64,000 bases of DNA from contig NZ_QNTQ01000015.1 in NCBI RefSeq assembly GCF_003298775.1, positions 62,001 to 126,000 of the forward strand. The letters are read 5' to 3'. Under the pieces are notes generated by a model, which saw only the letters and a list, made by a program, of their open reading frames with translations, searched no databases and was not told the origin of the DNA. Position numbers and translations under genes: made by a program. The DNA is from Rhodosalinus halophilus. GTDB lineage: Bacteria > Pseudomonadota > Alphaproteobacteria > Rhodobacterales > Rhodobacteraceae. Shown piece by piece: positions 16,813 through 25,185 of this stretch (its first letter is position 1; each line of letters opens with the position of its first letter).

Positions 16813-18664
16813 CGCGGCTTTGCGGACCGGGGATCCCGAGGGTGCGGCGCAAAGGATTCTGGAGCGCACGGGCGGTCAGGTGCGCCTCGCCCTGCCGCTG
16901 GGGCTCGGCAAGAGCGTGGCGCTGGCAAATGCGCTGACCCATGCCGCGGAAGAGGATCGCTCGATAAGTCTCTCGATCTTCACGGCGCTGACGCTCGAGT
17001 CTCCCGGGGCCTCGAGCGACATGGAACGCCGCTTCATCGACCCGGCGAAGGCGCGGCTCTTCGGCGAAGTGCCGGGGGTCCGCTACGCGGAGCTTCTGCG
17101 GGCAGGCGACGTGCCGCCCAATATCGAGGTCAGCGAATTCTTCCTGATGGCCGGCCGCTGGCTGACGGTCGACGCGGCGCAGCGGCGCTACGTGCCGGTG
17201 AACTATTCCGACGCCTTTCCCCTCCTGCTGGAGCGGCGACCCAATGTGATCGCGCAGCTCGTCGCGCGCGCGGGCGATCGCCTCAGCCTGAGCTGCAACC
17301 CGGATCTGACCCTGGACCTGCTGGCGGCACGCTGCGAGGGCAAGCTGGCGTTCACCTTCGCCGCCGAGGTCACGGACGAGCTGCCCTTCATGGGCGGGGC
17401 CGCCGACATCTCCGCCGGGGAAGCGCAGGTGCTCCTGGAACGGGATGAAAGCGATCCGCTCTTCTCGCTGCCGCAACGCCCTGTGTCGCTGGCCGATCAG
17501 GCCGTAGGGCTGCACGCCTCCCGTCTGGTTCCCGACGGCGGCACGCTGCAGATCGGCATCGGCTCCATCGGCGACGGCGTGTGCCAGGCCCTGCGGCTCC
17601 GGCACGGGCGCAACGAGACCTACCGCGAACTGATCGCGCGCTGCCCTTTCGGCCGGGACGCCTTCGACGAGACAGCGCCCTTCCGCGCGGGGCTGCATGC
17701 CTCGAGCGAGATGCTGGCCTACGGCATGCTGCCGCTGCTCGAAGACGGCGTCATCGCCCGCGAAGCCGAGGGCGCGCTGATCCGCGCGGCCTTCTTCATC
17801 GGCTCGCGCGGGATGCGCGCGCGGCTGCGCGACATGCCGCCGGAAGACCGCGCGAAAATCGCGATGGTCAGCGTGCGCGAGACCAACCTTTCGCAGGGGG
17901 GTGCCACCCCGCGCGCCGCCCGCTTCATCAACAACGCGATGAAGGCCTCGCTCCTTGGCTCCGTCTTCTCCGACGCGACGCCGGATGGCCGAGAGGTCAG
18001 CGGCGTGGGCGGACAGTTCGACTTCATCGCGCAGGCCTTCAGCCTGCCGGACGCACGCGCGGTGACGACCCTCGCCGCCACACGGGATTCGAAGGGCGAG
18101 ACCGGGTCCAACATTGTCTGGGAGGCCGCGCACGAGACCGCGCCGCGCCAGTTCCGCGACATCGTGGCGACCGAGTACGGCATAGCCGACCTGCGCTGGC
18201 GCAGCGACGAGGAGGCGGTCCGCGCGATGATCGCCATCGCCGACAGCCGCTTCCAGCCCGAGCTTCTGGACGCTGCAAAGCGCGCAGGCAAGTTGCCCCG
18301 CGACGCCCGGGTGCCGACCGATCGGCAAGACAACACCCCAGAGGCGCTGCACGATTGGCTGGCGCCCGCGCGCGAGCGCGGCGATCTTCCGACATTTCCG
18401 TTCGGCACGGATTTCACGCCGGTCGAGCAGCGGCTGCTGCCGGCGCTCGGCCACCTTCGCAATGCTTTTGCCAGGCGCCGGGGCCTCGCAGCGCTGATCT
18501 GGCGGGGCGTCTCGTCCGGTGCGCCTTGCCCTGCGCATCGCGCCTGTCTGGAGCGAATGGAACTCGCCCGGCCGCGCGGCCTGCGCCAACACGCGGCGCG
18601 GGCGGCCCTCCTCGGCGCGCTCGCCGCCACCCGGGACGAACCGGGCCTCCCGCATGGGCTCTGA
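16787..18664 (+). CDS. Acetyl-CoA hydrolase/transferase family protein
   Basis: The 625-residue protein belongs to the CoA-transferase family I fold (CAT1/Ach1). Visible are the N-terminal half with the SLADQAVGLHAS and TLQIGIGSIGDGVCQALRL strings, and the C-terminal half with the conserved VSGVGGQFDFIAQA and RQFRDIVATEYGIADLRW. The last 80 or so residues are Arg/Ala-rich and look unconserved. The likely role is acyl-CoA hydrolysis or CoA transfer at the end of the beta-oxidation operon, adjusting acetyl-CoA or short acyl-CoA pools. The ATG at 16787 lies 26 bases inside fadJ; a TTG at 16805 is an alternative start. Confidence 0.85.
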   Translation: MTAGAALTDAALRTGDPEGAAQRILERTGGQVRLALPLGLGKSVALANALTHAAEEDRSISLSIFTALTLESPGASSDMERRFIDPAKARLFGEVPGVRYAELLRAGDVPPNIEVSEFFLMAGRWLTVDAAQRRYVPVNYSDAFPLLLERRPNVIAQLVARAGDRLSLSCNPDLTLDLLAARCEGKLAFTFAAEVTDELPFMGGAADISAGEAQVLLERDESDPLFSLPQRPVSLADQAVGLHASRLVPDGGTLQIGIGSIGDGVCQALRLRHGRNETYRELIARCPFGRDAFDETAPFRAGLHASSEMLAYGMLPLLEDGVIAREAEGALIRAAFFIGSRGMRARLRDMPPEDRAKIAMVSVRETNLSQGGATPRAARFINNAMKASLLGSVFSDATPDGREVSGVGGQFDFIAQAFSLPDARAVTTLAATRDSKGETGSNIVWEAAHETAPRQFRDIVATEYGIADLRWRSDEEAVRAMIAIADSRFQPELLDAAKRAGKLPRDARVPTDRQDNTPEALHDWLAPARERGDLPTFPFGTDFTPVEQRLLPALGHLRNAFARRRGLAALIWRGVSSGAPCPAHRACLERMELARPRGLRQHAARAALLGALAATRDEPGLPHGL

Positions 18665-18933
18665 CAGGGAGAGGCCGCCGCAGCCTCTGCCGATGTTGCG
18701 CGCCCGAGATGTCCCGCACCGGAGCCACGCAAACCGGATCGCTCCCGTCGGCGGTGCAAGGCGACCGACCATCCGCCCCGCACGGCTCGGAAAGGAAAGG
18801 ACAGCAGATGTCGCGAACGACTTGCCGCCGATCACAGCGAAGGGAAGCTAAGCTCGACTGCCGCGTGGCCCGTCCAGGCAACCGCAGCGACGCAAGGCGT
18901 TGCACCGCCAACACTTTCAAAAGGCCGGAGAAT

Positions 18934-19008
18934 TGGCAGCCCGTAGGGGAATCGAACCCCTCTTTCCAGGTTGAAAACCTGGCGTCCTAACCGATAGACG
19001 AACGGGCC
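18934..19008 (-). tRNA. tRNA-Glu (anticodon UUC)
   Basis: The 75-nt gene includes an encoded CCA. The acceptor stem pairs GGCCCGU with ACGGGCU. The anticodon stem is CCAGG/CCUGG around the loop UUUUCAA, giving anticodon UUC (Glu). The T arm has GGGGUUCGAUUCCCC. No intron or mismatch of note. It lies 87 bases downstream of recJ in the same direction. Confidence 0.96.
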
Positions 19009-19095
19009 GTGCCGGTATCCGCAGGGGTCTTAGAAAATGCGCGCCGGCACTGCAAGAGGAAATTTCCGGCGCTGACGCCGGGGAGGCGGGCGCTT

Positions 19096-20859
19096 TCAGC
19101 CTGCTTCGGCCGCGTCGTCCACGCGCAGCTCCACCCGGCTGCGGCCCTGCCAGTGGTTGATCTCGAGCCGACCGGCGATGTGGAATCGGGCGCCGCCGTG
19201 GCTCTCGAGACGCGAGCCGAGCGCGCTCTCGAAGGCGCCGAAGGCGATGCCGCCGATCCGGCCGCCGGCGCCGTCGTCGAGGTCGAGCTTGAGATGCGCC
19301 TCGCCCACGCGGCGCGCGTGGCGGATGGCGAGCGCGGGGAAGGCGAAGCGCGGGGCAGGGGCGCCGGCGCCGAACGGGCCGGCGGTCTCCAGCGCCTCGA
19401 CCAATTCCGGCGTGGCGGCGCGCGGCATCAGCATCCCGTCCAGCCTGAGCGCGGCCCTGTGTTCGGCCCCGGCGCCCTGCCGCGCGAGCAGTTCGGCGAG
19501 CCGCTCCATCGCCGGCTCCAGCCGGTCGCGCCTCACGGTGAGACCGGCGGCCATCCGGTGCCCGCCCCCCTTGACGAGCAGCCCCTCGGCCGCGAGCCGC
19601 TGGACCGCTGCACCGAGATCCACGCCCGAGACGGACCGGCCAGAGCCCTTGCCCTCCGCGCCCTCAAGGCCGATCACGAGGGCCGGGCGATGCGCCGTCT
19701 CCTTGAGGCGCGAGGCGACGATGCCCACCACGCCCGGGTGCCAGCCCTCGCCGGCCGCCCAGACCAGCGGGCCGCCCAGCCCGCGCGCCTCGGCCTGGGC
19801 GAGCGCCGCGTCGCGGACCCCGGCCTCGATCGCGCGTCGCTCCGCGTTGAGCGCGTCGAGTTGCGCCGCGATCGCCTGCGCCTCGTCCACATCCTGTGTC
19901 GCCAGCAGCCGCGCGCCGAGATCGGCCTTGCCGACCCGGCCGCCGGCGTTGACCCGGGGGCCAAGCGCGAAGCCCAGGGCGGCCGCGTCCGGTGGGCGGG
20001 TGAGCCGCGCGGCGTCGGCCAGCGCCACGAGGCCCGGCCGGTCGCGCATCGACATGCGGTGCAGCCCGGCGCGCACCAGCGCCCGGTTCACCCCCTTGAG
20101 CGGGGCCACGTCCGCCACCGTGGCGAGCGCCACGAGGTCGAGCATCGCCATCAGGTCGGGGCCGGCCGCGCCCGTGCCGCGCAGCTGCCGCCCGGCCTCG
20201 ACCAGCGCCAGAAAGACCACCGCGGCGGCGCAGAGATGACCCAGGCCGCTGTCCTCGTCCTGCCGGTTCGGGTTGACCACGGCGAAGGCCTCGGGAAGCG
20301 TCTCCCCTGCCAGGTGGTGGTCGAGCACGACGACGTCGGCGCCCCGCGCCGCCGCGATGGGCTCGTGGCTGAGCGTGCCGCAATCCACGCAGAGGATCAG
20401 GTCGTGCTCGGCCGCCAGAGCGCGCATCGCCGGCACGTTCGGCCCGTACCCCTCGTCGATGCGGTCGGGGACGTAGAGCGTGGCCGCGCGCCCCATCTGC
20501 CGCAGCCAGTCGATGAGCAGCGCGGCGCTCGCGCCCCCGTCCACGTCGTAGTCGGCGAAGATCGCGATGCGTTCGCGGCGGGCGACGGCGTCCAGCAGGC
20601 GGGCCGCGGCGCGCTCCATGTCGTGCAGGCGGCGCGGATCGGGCAGCAGATCGCGCAGCTTCGGCTCGAGATAGGCGTCGCAGTCGAAAGGCGCCACCCC
20701 TGCGCGCGCGAGCACGGCGCAGAGCGCAAGCGGATGGCCTGTCTGCTGGGCGAGCGCCTCGGCCGCGCGCGCGAGATCGGGGGCCGGGCCGTCCCAGCGG
20801 CGTCCGGTCAGCGACTGCTCGACGCCAAGATAGGCCCGCTCGTCCCCCACGGCTTCCAT
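19096..20859 (-). CDS. recJ: Single-stranded-DNA-specific exonuclease RecJ
   Basis: The 587-residue 5'-3' exonuclease of the DHH superfamily acts in RecF-pathway recombination and mismatch repair. The metal-binding motifs are present: FADYDVDGGASA (about residue 100), CVDCGT, the DHH signature in VVVLDHHLAGE (about 178), and downstream DHHA1 elements HPGVVGIVASRLKE and KGGGHRMAAGL. A C-terminal OB domain follows. The length agrees with E. coli RecJ (577). It follows glpX in the same direction with a 90-base gap and precedes tRNA-Glu. Confidence 0.96.
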   Translation of the reverse strand: MEAVGDERAYLGVEQSLTGRRWDGPAPDLARAAEALAQQTGHPLALCAVLARAGVAPFDCDAYLEPKLRDLLPDPRRLHDMERAAARLLDAVARRERIAIFADYDVDGGASAALLIDWLRQMGRAATLYVPDRIDEGYGPNVPAMRALAAEHDLILCVDCGTLSHEPIAAARGADVVVLDHHLAGETLPEAFAVVNPNRQDEDSGLGHLCAAAVVFLALVEAGRQLRGTGAAGPDLMAMLDLVALATVADVAPLKGVNRALVRAGLHRMSMRDRPGLVALADAARLTRPPDAAALGFALGPRVNAGGRVGKADLGARLLATQDVDEAQAIAAQLDALNAERRAIEAGVRDAALAQAEARGLGGPLVWAAGEGWHPGVVGIVASRLKETAHRPALVIGLEGAEGKGSGRSVSGVDLGAAVQRLAAEGLLVKGGGHRMAAGLTVRRDRLEPAMERLAELLARQGAGAEHRAALRLDGMLMPRAATPELVEALETAGPFGAGAPAPRFAFPALAIRHARRVGEAHLKLDLDDGAGGRIGGIAFGAFESALGSRLESHGGARFHIAGRLEINHWQGRSRVELRVDDAAEAG

Positions 20860-20949
20860 AGCAGGGCGCTGGCCCGCGCCCTGTCCTTCTTCCTGATCCC
20901 GTTGTCGCCGCGCGGCAGGCGCCGCGGCGGTCCGGCCGGGCGCGGCGTC

Positions 20950-21918
20950 TCAGCCCTGCGGCACCGGCGTGCGGTAGCGCATCCGTCGGACCGAGCCCGT
21001 CTTGGAGCGCATCAGCAGCGTCTCGGTGGTCAGCCAGCCCACGTCGCGCTTGATGCCCGGCAGGAGCGAGCCGCCCGTCACCCCCGTCGCGGCGAAGATC
21101 ACGTCGCCCGCCACCATGTCGTCGCGGGCGTAGATGCGGTCGAGATCGGCGATCCCGGCCTTCTCCGCGCGGCCCTTCTCGTCGTCGTCGCGAAACAGCA
21201 GCCGCCCCTGGATCTGTCCGCCCATGCATTTGAGCGCCGCCGCGGCCAGCACCCCTTCGGGCGCGCCGCCCTGGCCCATGTACATGTCGATGCCGGTGAC
21301 ATCTGCCTCGGCGCAGTGCATCACCCCCGCCACGTCGCCGTCGGTGATGAGCCGGATGGCGGCGCCGGTGGAGCGCACTTCGGCGATCATCGCCTCATGG
21401 CGCGGGCGCTCCAGGATGCAGACGGTGATGTCGGAGGGGTCGCAGCCCTTGGCCGTCGCCAGTGCCGAGACGCGCGTCGCGGGCGGCATGTCGAGATCGA
21501 CGATGCCCTCGGGATAGCCCGGCCCGATGGCGAGCTTGTCCATGTAGACATCGGGCGCGTGCAGCATGCTGCCGCGCGGGCCCATCGCGATCACGGTGAG
21601 CGCATTGGGCATGTCCTTGGCGGTGAGCGTCGTGCCCTCCAGCGGGTCGAGGGCGATGTCGACGGCCGGACCCTTGCCGGTGCCAACCTCCTCGCCGATG
21701 AAGAGCATCGGCGCCTCGTCGCGCTCGCCCTCGCCGATGACGACGACACCCGAGATGTCGAGCCGGTTGAGCTGCTCGCGCATGGCGTTGACGGCGGCCT
21801 GGTCGGCGGCCTTCTCGTCGCCGCGGCCGACGAGGCGGGCCGAGGCGATGGCGGCCTGTTCCGCCACGCGCGCCAGCCCCAGGGAAAGCATGCGGTCGTC
21901 GAAGTCGGGGGCGCTCAT
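20950..21918 (-). CDS. glpX: Class II fructose-1,6-bisphosphatase
   Basis: The 322-residue protein matches GlpX in length. It dephosphorylates fructose-1,6-bisphosphate in gluconeogenesis (some relatives also act on sedoheptulose bisphosphate). Metal and substrate motifs are visible: VVIGEGERDEAPMLFIGEEVG near residue 60, VDIALDPLEGTTL, and DMYMGQGGAPEGVLAAAALK. The C-terminal third contains FAATGVTGGSLL. In related genomes glpX often sits between hom and recJ; recJ is present here, but a TRAP operon replaces hom upstream. Confidence 0.96.
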   Translation of the reverse strand: MSAPDFDDRMLSLGLARVAEQAAIASARLVGRGDEKAADQAAVNAMREQLNRLDISGVVVIGEGERDEAPMLFIGEEVGTGKGPAVDIALDPLEGTTLTAKDMPNALTVIAMGPRGSMLHAPDVYMDKLAIGPGYPEGIVDLDMPPATRVSALATAKGCDPSDITVCILERPRHEAMIAEVRSTGAAIRLITDGDVAGVMHCAEADVTGIDMYMGQGGAPEGVLAAAALKCMGGQIQGRLLFRDDDEKGRAEKAGIADLDRIYARDDMVAGDVIFAATGVTGGSLLPGIKRDVGWLTTETLLMRSKTGSVRRMRYRTPVPQG

Positions 21919-22063
21919 GTCACTGTCCTGCTCGTTCTCGAAAAGGCCCGCGTCCGGGTGTAGCCGCCGCCGCTCGGGCTGGCAAGCGACGGGGCGCTCG
22001 TCGGCCCCTTCCGGGGCCTCCTCGCGAGGAGCGCCCGGAGAGGGGCGCGATCGAGCGCGTGCC

Positions 22064-23377
22064 TCACATCATCGACGGCAGGAAGAGCACCACGCCCGGC
22101 GCGGCGAGCAGGATCGCGAGCCGCACGATGTCCATCAGCCAGAAGGGCGTCACGCCGCGAAAGATCGTGCCGGTCGAGACATCGCCCACCACGCCCCGCA
22201 GGATGAAGACGTTGAGCCCCACCGGCGGCGTGATCAGACTGATCTCGACCACGACGACCACCACGATGCCGAACCAGACGGGATCGAAGCCGAGGCTCGT
22301 GACCAGCGGAAAGAAGATCGGCACGGTGAGCAGCAGCATCGACAGGCTCTCGAAGACCATGCCGAGCAGGATGTAGATGGCGAGAATCATCGCCATCACC
22401 ATCCAGGGCGAGAGGCCCATGTCCGCGACGAGGCTGCGCAGCGCTTCCGGCAGCCCGGCGATGTTGACGAAGTTGGAGAAGATCCAGGCGCCGATCAGCA
22501 CCGCGAAGAGGGAGGCGGTGGTCAGCGTCGTCTCGGTCAGCACCTCGCGGATGTCCTTGAGCGACAGCCGTCCGCGGAAGACAGCGATCAGGAAGGCGCC
22601 CATCGCGCCCATGCCGGCCGCCTCGGTCGGCGAGAAGGTCAGGTAGATCGGCCAGACGTCGAGCACGCCGTAGAGCCCGCCGATCACCAGGAAGAAGAGC
22701 AGCAGTACCGCCCAGACGCCCTTGAGCGCCGCGATCCGCTCGGGCCAGTCGGTGCGGGGGCCGGCCGGCCCTGCGGCCGGGTTGCGCCAGATCGACAGCT
22801 GCACCGCGACCATGTAGAGCAGGATGCCCAGCGCGCCGGGCACGATCCCGGCGATGAAGAGCTGGCCGATCGAGGTCTCGGTCAAAAGCCCGTAGATCAC
22901 CAGGATCACAGAGGGCGGGATCAGGATACCCAGCGTGCCGCCCGCCGCGATCGAGGCGGTGGAGAGGCTGTCGGAATAGCCGTATTTCCGCATCTCCGGC
23001 ATCGCCACCTTGGACATGGTCGCGGCGGTGGCCAGCGAAGAGCCCGAGATCGCCGCGAAGCCGCCGCAGGCCACGATGGTCGCCATCGCGAGCCCGCCCT
23101 TCATGTGTCCCAGGAAGGCGTTCGAGACCTGATAGAGCTCGCGGCTGATGCCGCCCTTGTTCACGAAGAGCCCCATCAGGATGAAGAGCGGCACGATCGA
23201 AAGCCCATAGTCCTGCGCGGTGTCGATGACCAGCCGGCCGGCCATGCTGATCGCGGCGCGCCAGTTGGTCTCCATCATGAAGCCCAGAAGACCCACGAGC
23301 CCCATCGCGAAGGCGATGGGCATGCGCAGCAGCACGAGCACCAGGACGGCGCCGAATCCGATCAGGGATGCAGTCAT
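22064..23377 (-). CDS. dctM: TRAP transporter large permease (DctM)
   Basis: The 437-residue inner-membrane protein has about a dozen hydrophobic helices and DctM-family strings: the N-terminal GLVGLLGFMMETNW, GGLAMATIVACGGFAAISGSS, the conserved GTLGILIPPSVILVIYG, and VEISLITPPVGLNVFILRGV near the end. It is the ion-driven translocation subunit of a tripartite importer for organic acids. Its ATG overlaps the stop of the small permease gene by 4 bases. The substrate is not readable from sequence; location and a shared operator link it to the adjacent aromatic/CoA catabolic genes. Confidence 0.95.
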   Translation of the reverse strand: MTASLIGFGAVLVLVLLRMPIAFAMGLVGLLGFMMETNWRAAISMAGRLVIDTAQDYGLSIVPLFILMGLFVNKGGISRELYQVSNAFLGHMKGGLAMATIVACGGFAAISGSSLATAATMSKVAMPEMRKYGYSDSLSTASIAAGGTLGILIPPSVILVIYGLLTETSIGQLFIAGIVPGALGILLYMVAVQLSIWRNPAAGPAGPRTDWPERIAALKGVWAVLLLFFLVIGGLYGVLDVWPIYLTFSPTEAAGMGAMGAFLIAVFRGRLSLKDIREVLTETTLTTASLFAVLIGAWIFSNFVNIAGLPEALRSLVADMGLSPWMVMAMILAIYILLGMVFESLSMLLLTVPIFFPLVTSLGFDPVWFGIVVVVVVEISLITPPVGLNVFILRGVVGDVSTGTIFRGVTPFWLMDIVRLAILLAAPGVVLFLPSMM

Positions 23378-23883
23378 TTGTTCGAGAACTCGGAAAGGAG
23401 CGAGGGGCGGAAGAGCGTGACCAGCCCGCGCAGCACCATCACGGCGGCGGCGGCGAAGGTCATGATCGCGATGAACCAGGCGACGTAGAAGGTCGGGATG
23501 GCGAGATATTCGGTCAGATCGCCGAAGCTGCGCGCGCGCTCGGCGAGATCGACGATCCGGTCGGCCGGGAAGAAGAGGATGACGCCGCAGACGATCTGGA
23601 TCACCCCGTCGCGGATGCGCGCGAGCCGCAGCCGCTGAAAGACCCCGTCAAGCAGGTCCACGGAGATGTGCTCGTCGCGCCAGCCGAGCATGGGCAGGGC
23701 CGAAAAGACGATGATCGCCATGGCGATGCGGATGAGTTCGGTCGCCGCCTCGATGGGCGCGTTGAAGGCCGAGCGCATCACCACGTCGGCGAAGGTCAGC
23801 ACCATGAGCGCGAAGAGCCCGACGGAGGCGAGGGCGACCGGGATCCAGAGCGCCTGCCGGAAGATCTGAAGAATCGCTGTCAT
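23374..23883 (-). CDS. dctQ: TRAP transporter small permease (DctQ)
   Basis: The 169-residue protein has four predicted helices: around LWIPVALASVGLFALMVLTF, the MAIIVFSALPMLG region, the VIQIVCGVILFF segment and a C-terminal AWFIAIMTFAAAAVMVL. The pattern LTFADVVMRSAFNAPI followed by RDEHISVDLL is typical of DctQ. The ATG at 23883 was chosen over longer open extensions because it gives the family's usual start and length. It lies between the binding-protein gene (83-base gap) and dctM (4-bp overlap). Confidence 0.93.
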   Translation of the reverse strand: MTAILQIFRQALWIPVALASVGLFALMVLTFADVVMRSAFNAPIEAATELIRIAMAIIVFSALPMLGWRDEHISVDLLDGVFQRLRLARIRDGVIQIVCGVILFFPADRIVDLAERARSFGDLTEYLAIPTFYVAWFIAIMTFAAAAVMVLRGLVTLFRPSLLSEFSNK

Positions 23884-23966
23884 GAAAGGACTGTCCCCGC
23901 CCCGAAAGGTCGCGCGGGCCGCACCCGGCCCGCGCCCATCTCTCGCGCCCCTGGGGGCGTGCCGCG

Positions 23967-24986
23967 TCAGTTGGTGACGGCGGCGTCCATTTCCTGCTGA
24001 ACCATCTCGTGGGCCGCCTGCGCGTCCACGCCCGCTTCCTCGAGCTCGGCCAGCACGTTGCCGATCACCATCTCGGCGATCTCGGCGAAGCGCGCCTGAT
24101 CCTCTTCCGAGGCGGTGACGATCACGTTGTCCTCGGCGGCCATGGTCGCTTCGGTCGCGCGCGCGTCGGAGGCGTCCCAGGCCTGGCCCATCATGCGGGA
24201 GGCCGGCTCGCCGAAGACGTTCTCCTCGAGCGCGGCCTGCACGTCCTCCGGCAGGCTGTCGAAGCGCTCCTGGCTCATGATGACGGCGAAGGAGCCGCGG
24301 TAGAAGCCGCCGGGCATCTCGTAGACGTTCTTCGCGACCTCGTTGAGCTTGAAGCCGATGCGCTCGCCCATGTTCATGGTCACGGCGTCGGCCGCGCCCG
24401 AATCGAGCGTCTCGTAGACCTTGGGCGCGGGCACCTGGATGCCGACCATGCCGAGTTCGTTGGCCACGTCGGTCGCCACGCCGCCGGGCAGGCGCGTCTT
24501 GAGCCCGTCGAGATCGTCGAGCGTCTTGACCTCTTGGTTCGAATGCACCTGCGCGGGTCCGTGTGTCGTCAGCGCGATCACCTTGACCCCGCGGTGCTCG
24601 TTGAGATCCGCCAGATGCTCCTCGAACACGCGCCAATAGGCGACGCTCGCCGCCTCCGCGCTGCCCTCGTAGCCCGGCAGCTCGATCAGCTTCGTGCCTA
24701 CGAAACGCCCCGGCTGGTAGCCGTGGAAGATGATTGAGAGATCCGCGGCGCCGTCCATGATCAGGTCCATCTGCGCCGGCGGCGGCGCGAGGCCCATGAC
24801 GAGTTCGCCCGTCACCGCGCCGTCGGTGGCCTCTTCCATCATCTCGACCAGCCCGCCGAACATGTCGACGTTGATCGGGTGGTTGGGCGGCAGCCAGGTG
24901 GAGATGTTGAGCGTCTCCTGCGCCTGCGCGGCGGTGGCCAGGCCGACGGCCAGCGCCGTCCCGGTCATGATCTTCGTGAGTTGCAT
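23967..24986 (-). CDS. dctP: TRAP transporter solute-binding protein (DctP family)
   Basis: The 339-residue periplasmic protein has a signal peptide of about 22 residues ending AQA. It binds the substrate and hands it to the DctQM permease. The family Arg that salt-bridges carboxylate ligands lies in LKTRLPGGVATDVANELG (about residue 158). Other family features are a VYETLDSGAADAVTMNM stretch and YQPGRFVGTKLIELPG near residue 85. First gene of the leftward TRAP operon. Its start is about 60 bases from a palindrome (25044-25059) that recurs upstream of the MarR gene. Confidence 0.95.
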   Translation of the reverse strand: MQLTKIMTGTALAVGLATAAQAQETLNISTWLPPNHPINVDMFGGLVEMMEEATDGAVTGELVMGLAPPPAQMDLIMDGAADLSIIFHGYQPGRFVGTKLIELPGYEGSAEAASVAYWRVFEEHLADLNEHRGVKVIALTTHGPAQVHSNQEVKTLDDLDGLKTRLPGGVATDVANELGMVGIQVPAPKVYETLDSGAADAVTMNMGERIGFKLNEVAKNVYEMPGGFYRGSFAVIMSQERFDSLPEDVQAALEENVFGEPASRMMGQAWDASDARATEATMAAEDNVIVTASEEDQARFAEIAEMVIGNVLAELEEAGVDAQAAHEMVQQEMDAAVTN

Positions 24987-25043
24987 CGGATCGTGCCTCC
25001 CTACACGTCGCCGGGGCTCCGGTTCCGCTTGCGCCCGGCAGAA

Positions 25044-25059
25044 ATATGAAATGTCATAT
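25044..25059. promoter_or_regulatory. Candidate MarR operator, TRAP/P450 side
   Basis: ATATGAAATGTCATAT has perfect 6-bp arms (ATATGA/TCATAT) around a 4-bp centre. The core TATGAAATNTCAT recurs at 27074-27089 beside the marR gene. It lies between divergent dctP and the P450 gene, nearer dctP. Confidence 0.6.
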
Positions 25060-25097
25060 ATTCACAGATTCGCTCGCGTGTGAACCGGATTCTTTCC

Positions 25098-25121
25098 AAA
25101 ATCGACCACACGGTCGGTTTT
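25098..25121. promoter_or_regulatory. Second inverted repeat, TetR-type operator candidate
   Basis: AAAATCGACC and GGTCGGTTTT form 10-bp arms with one mismatch around ACAC. The A/T-flanked CGACC...GGTCG form resembles TetR-family operators. It differs from the MarR palindrome 40 bases away and directly abuts the proposed P450 promoter. No TetR gene is in the window, so the regulator would be encoded elsewhere. Confidence 0.45.
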
Positions 25122-25122
25122 G

Positions 25123-25151
25123 TTGTCAAGAGCGCAGCGGGCTGCCATACT
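25123..25151 (+). promoter_or_regulatory. Candidate promoter of the P450 gene
   Basis: TTGTCA (25123-25128), 17-base spacer, CATACT (25146-25151). This gives 5/6 and 4/6 matches to the consensus hexamers and a leader of roughly 28 bases before the ATG at 25186. Confidence 0.45.
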
Positions 25152-25185
25152 GCGCGCTCACGCGATGGCGAGGGAGGAGCGAGCC

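Noticed and set aside
14146-16869. Long minus-strand open frame opposite the thiolase and fadJ genes
   Set aside because: Arg/Gln/Pro-rich, no ribosome site, no recognisable domain; the opposite strand carries intact catalytic motifs of two enzymes.
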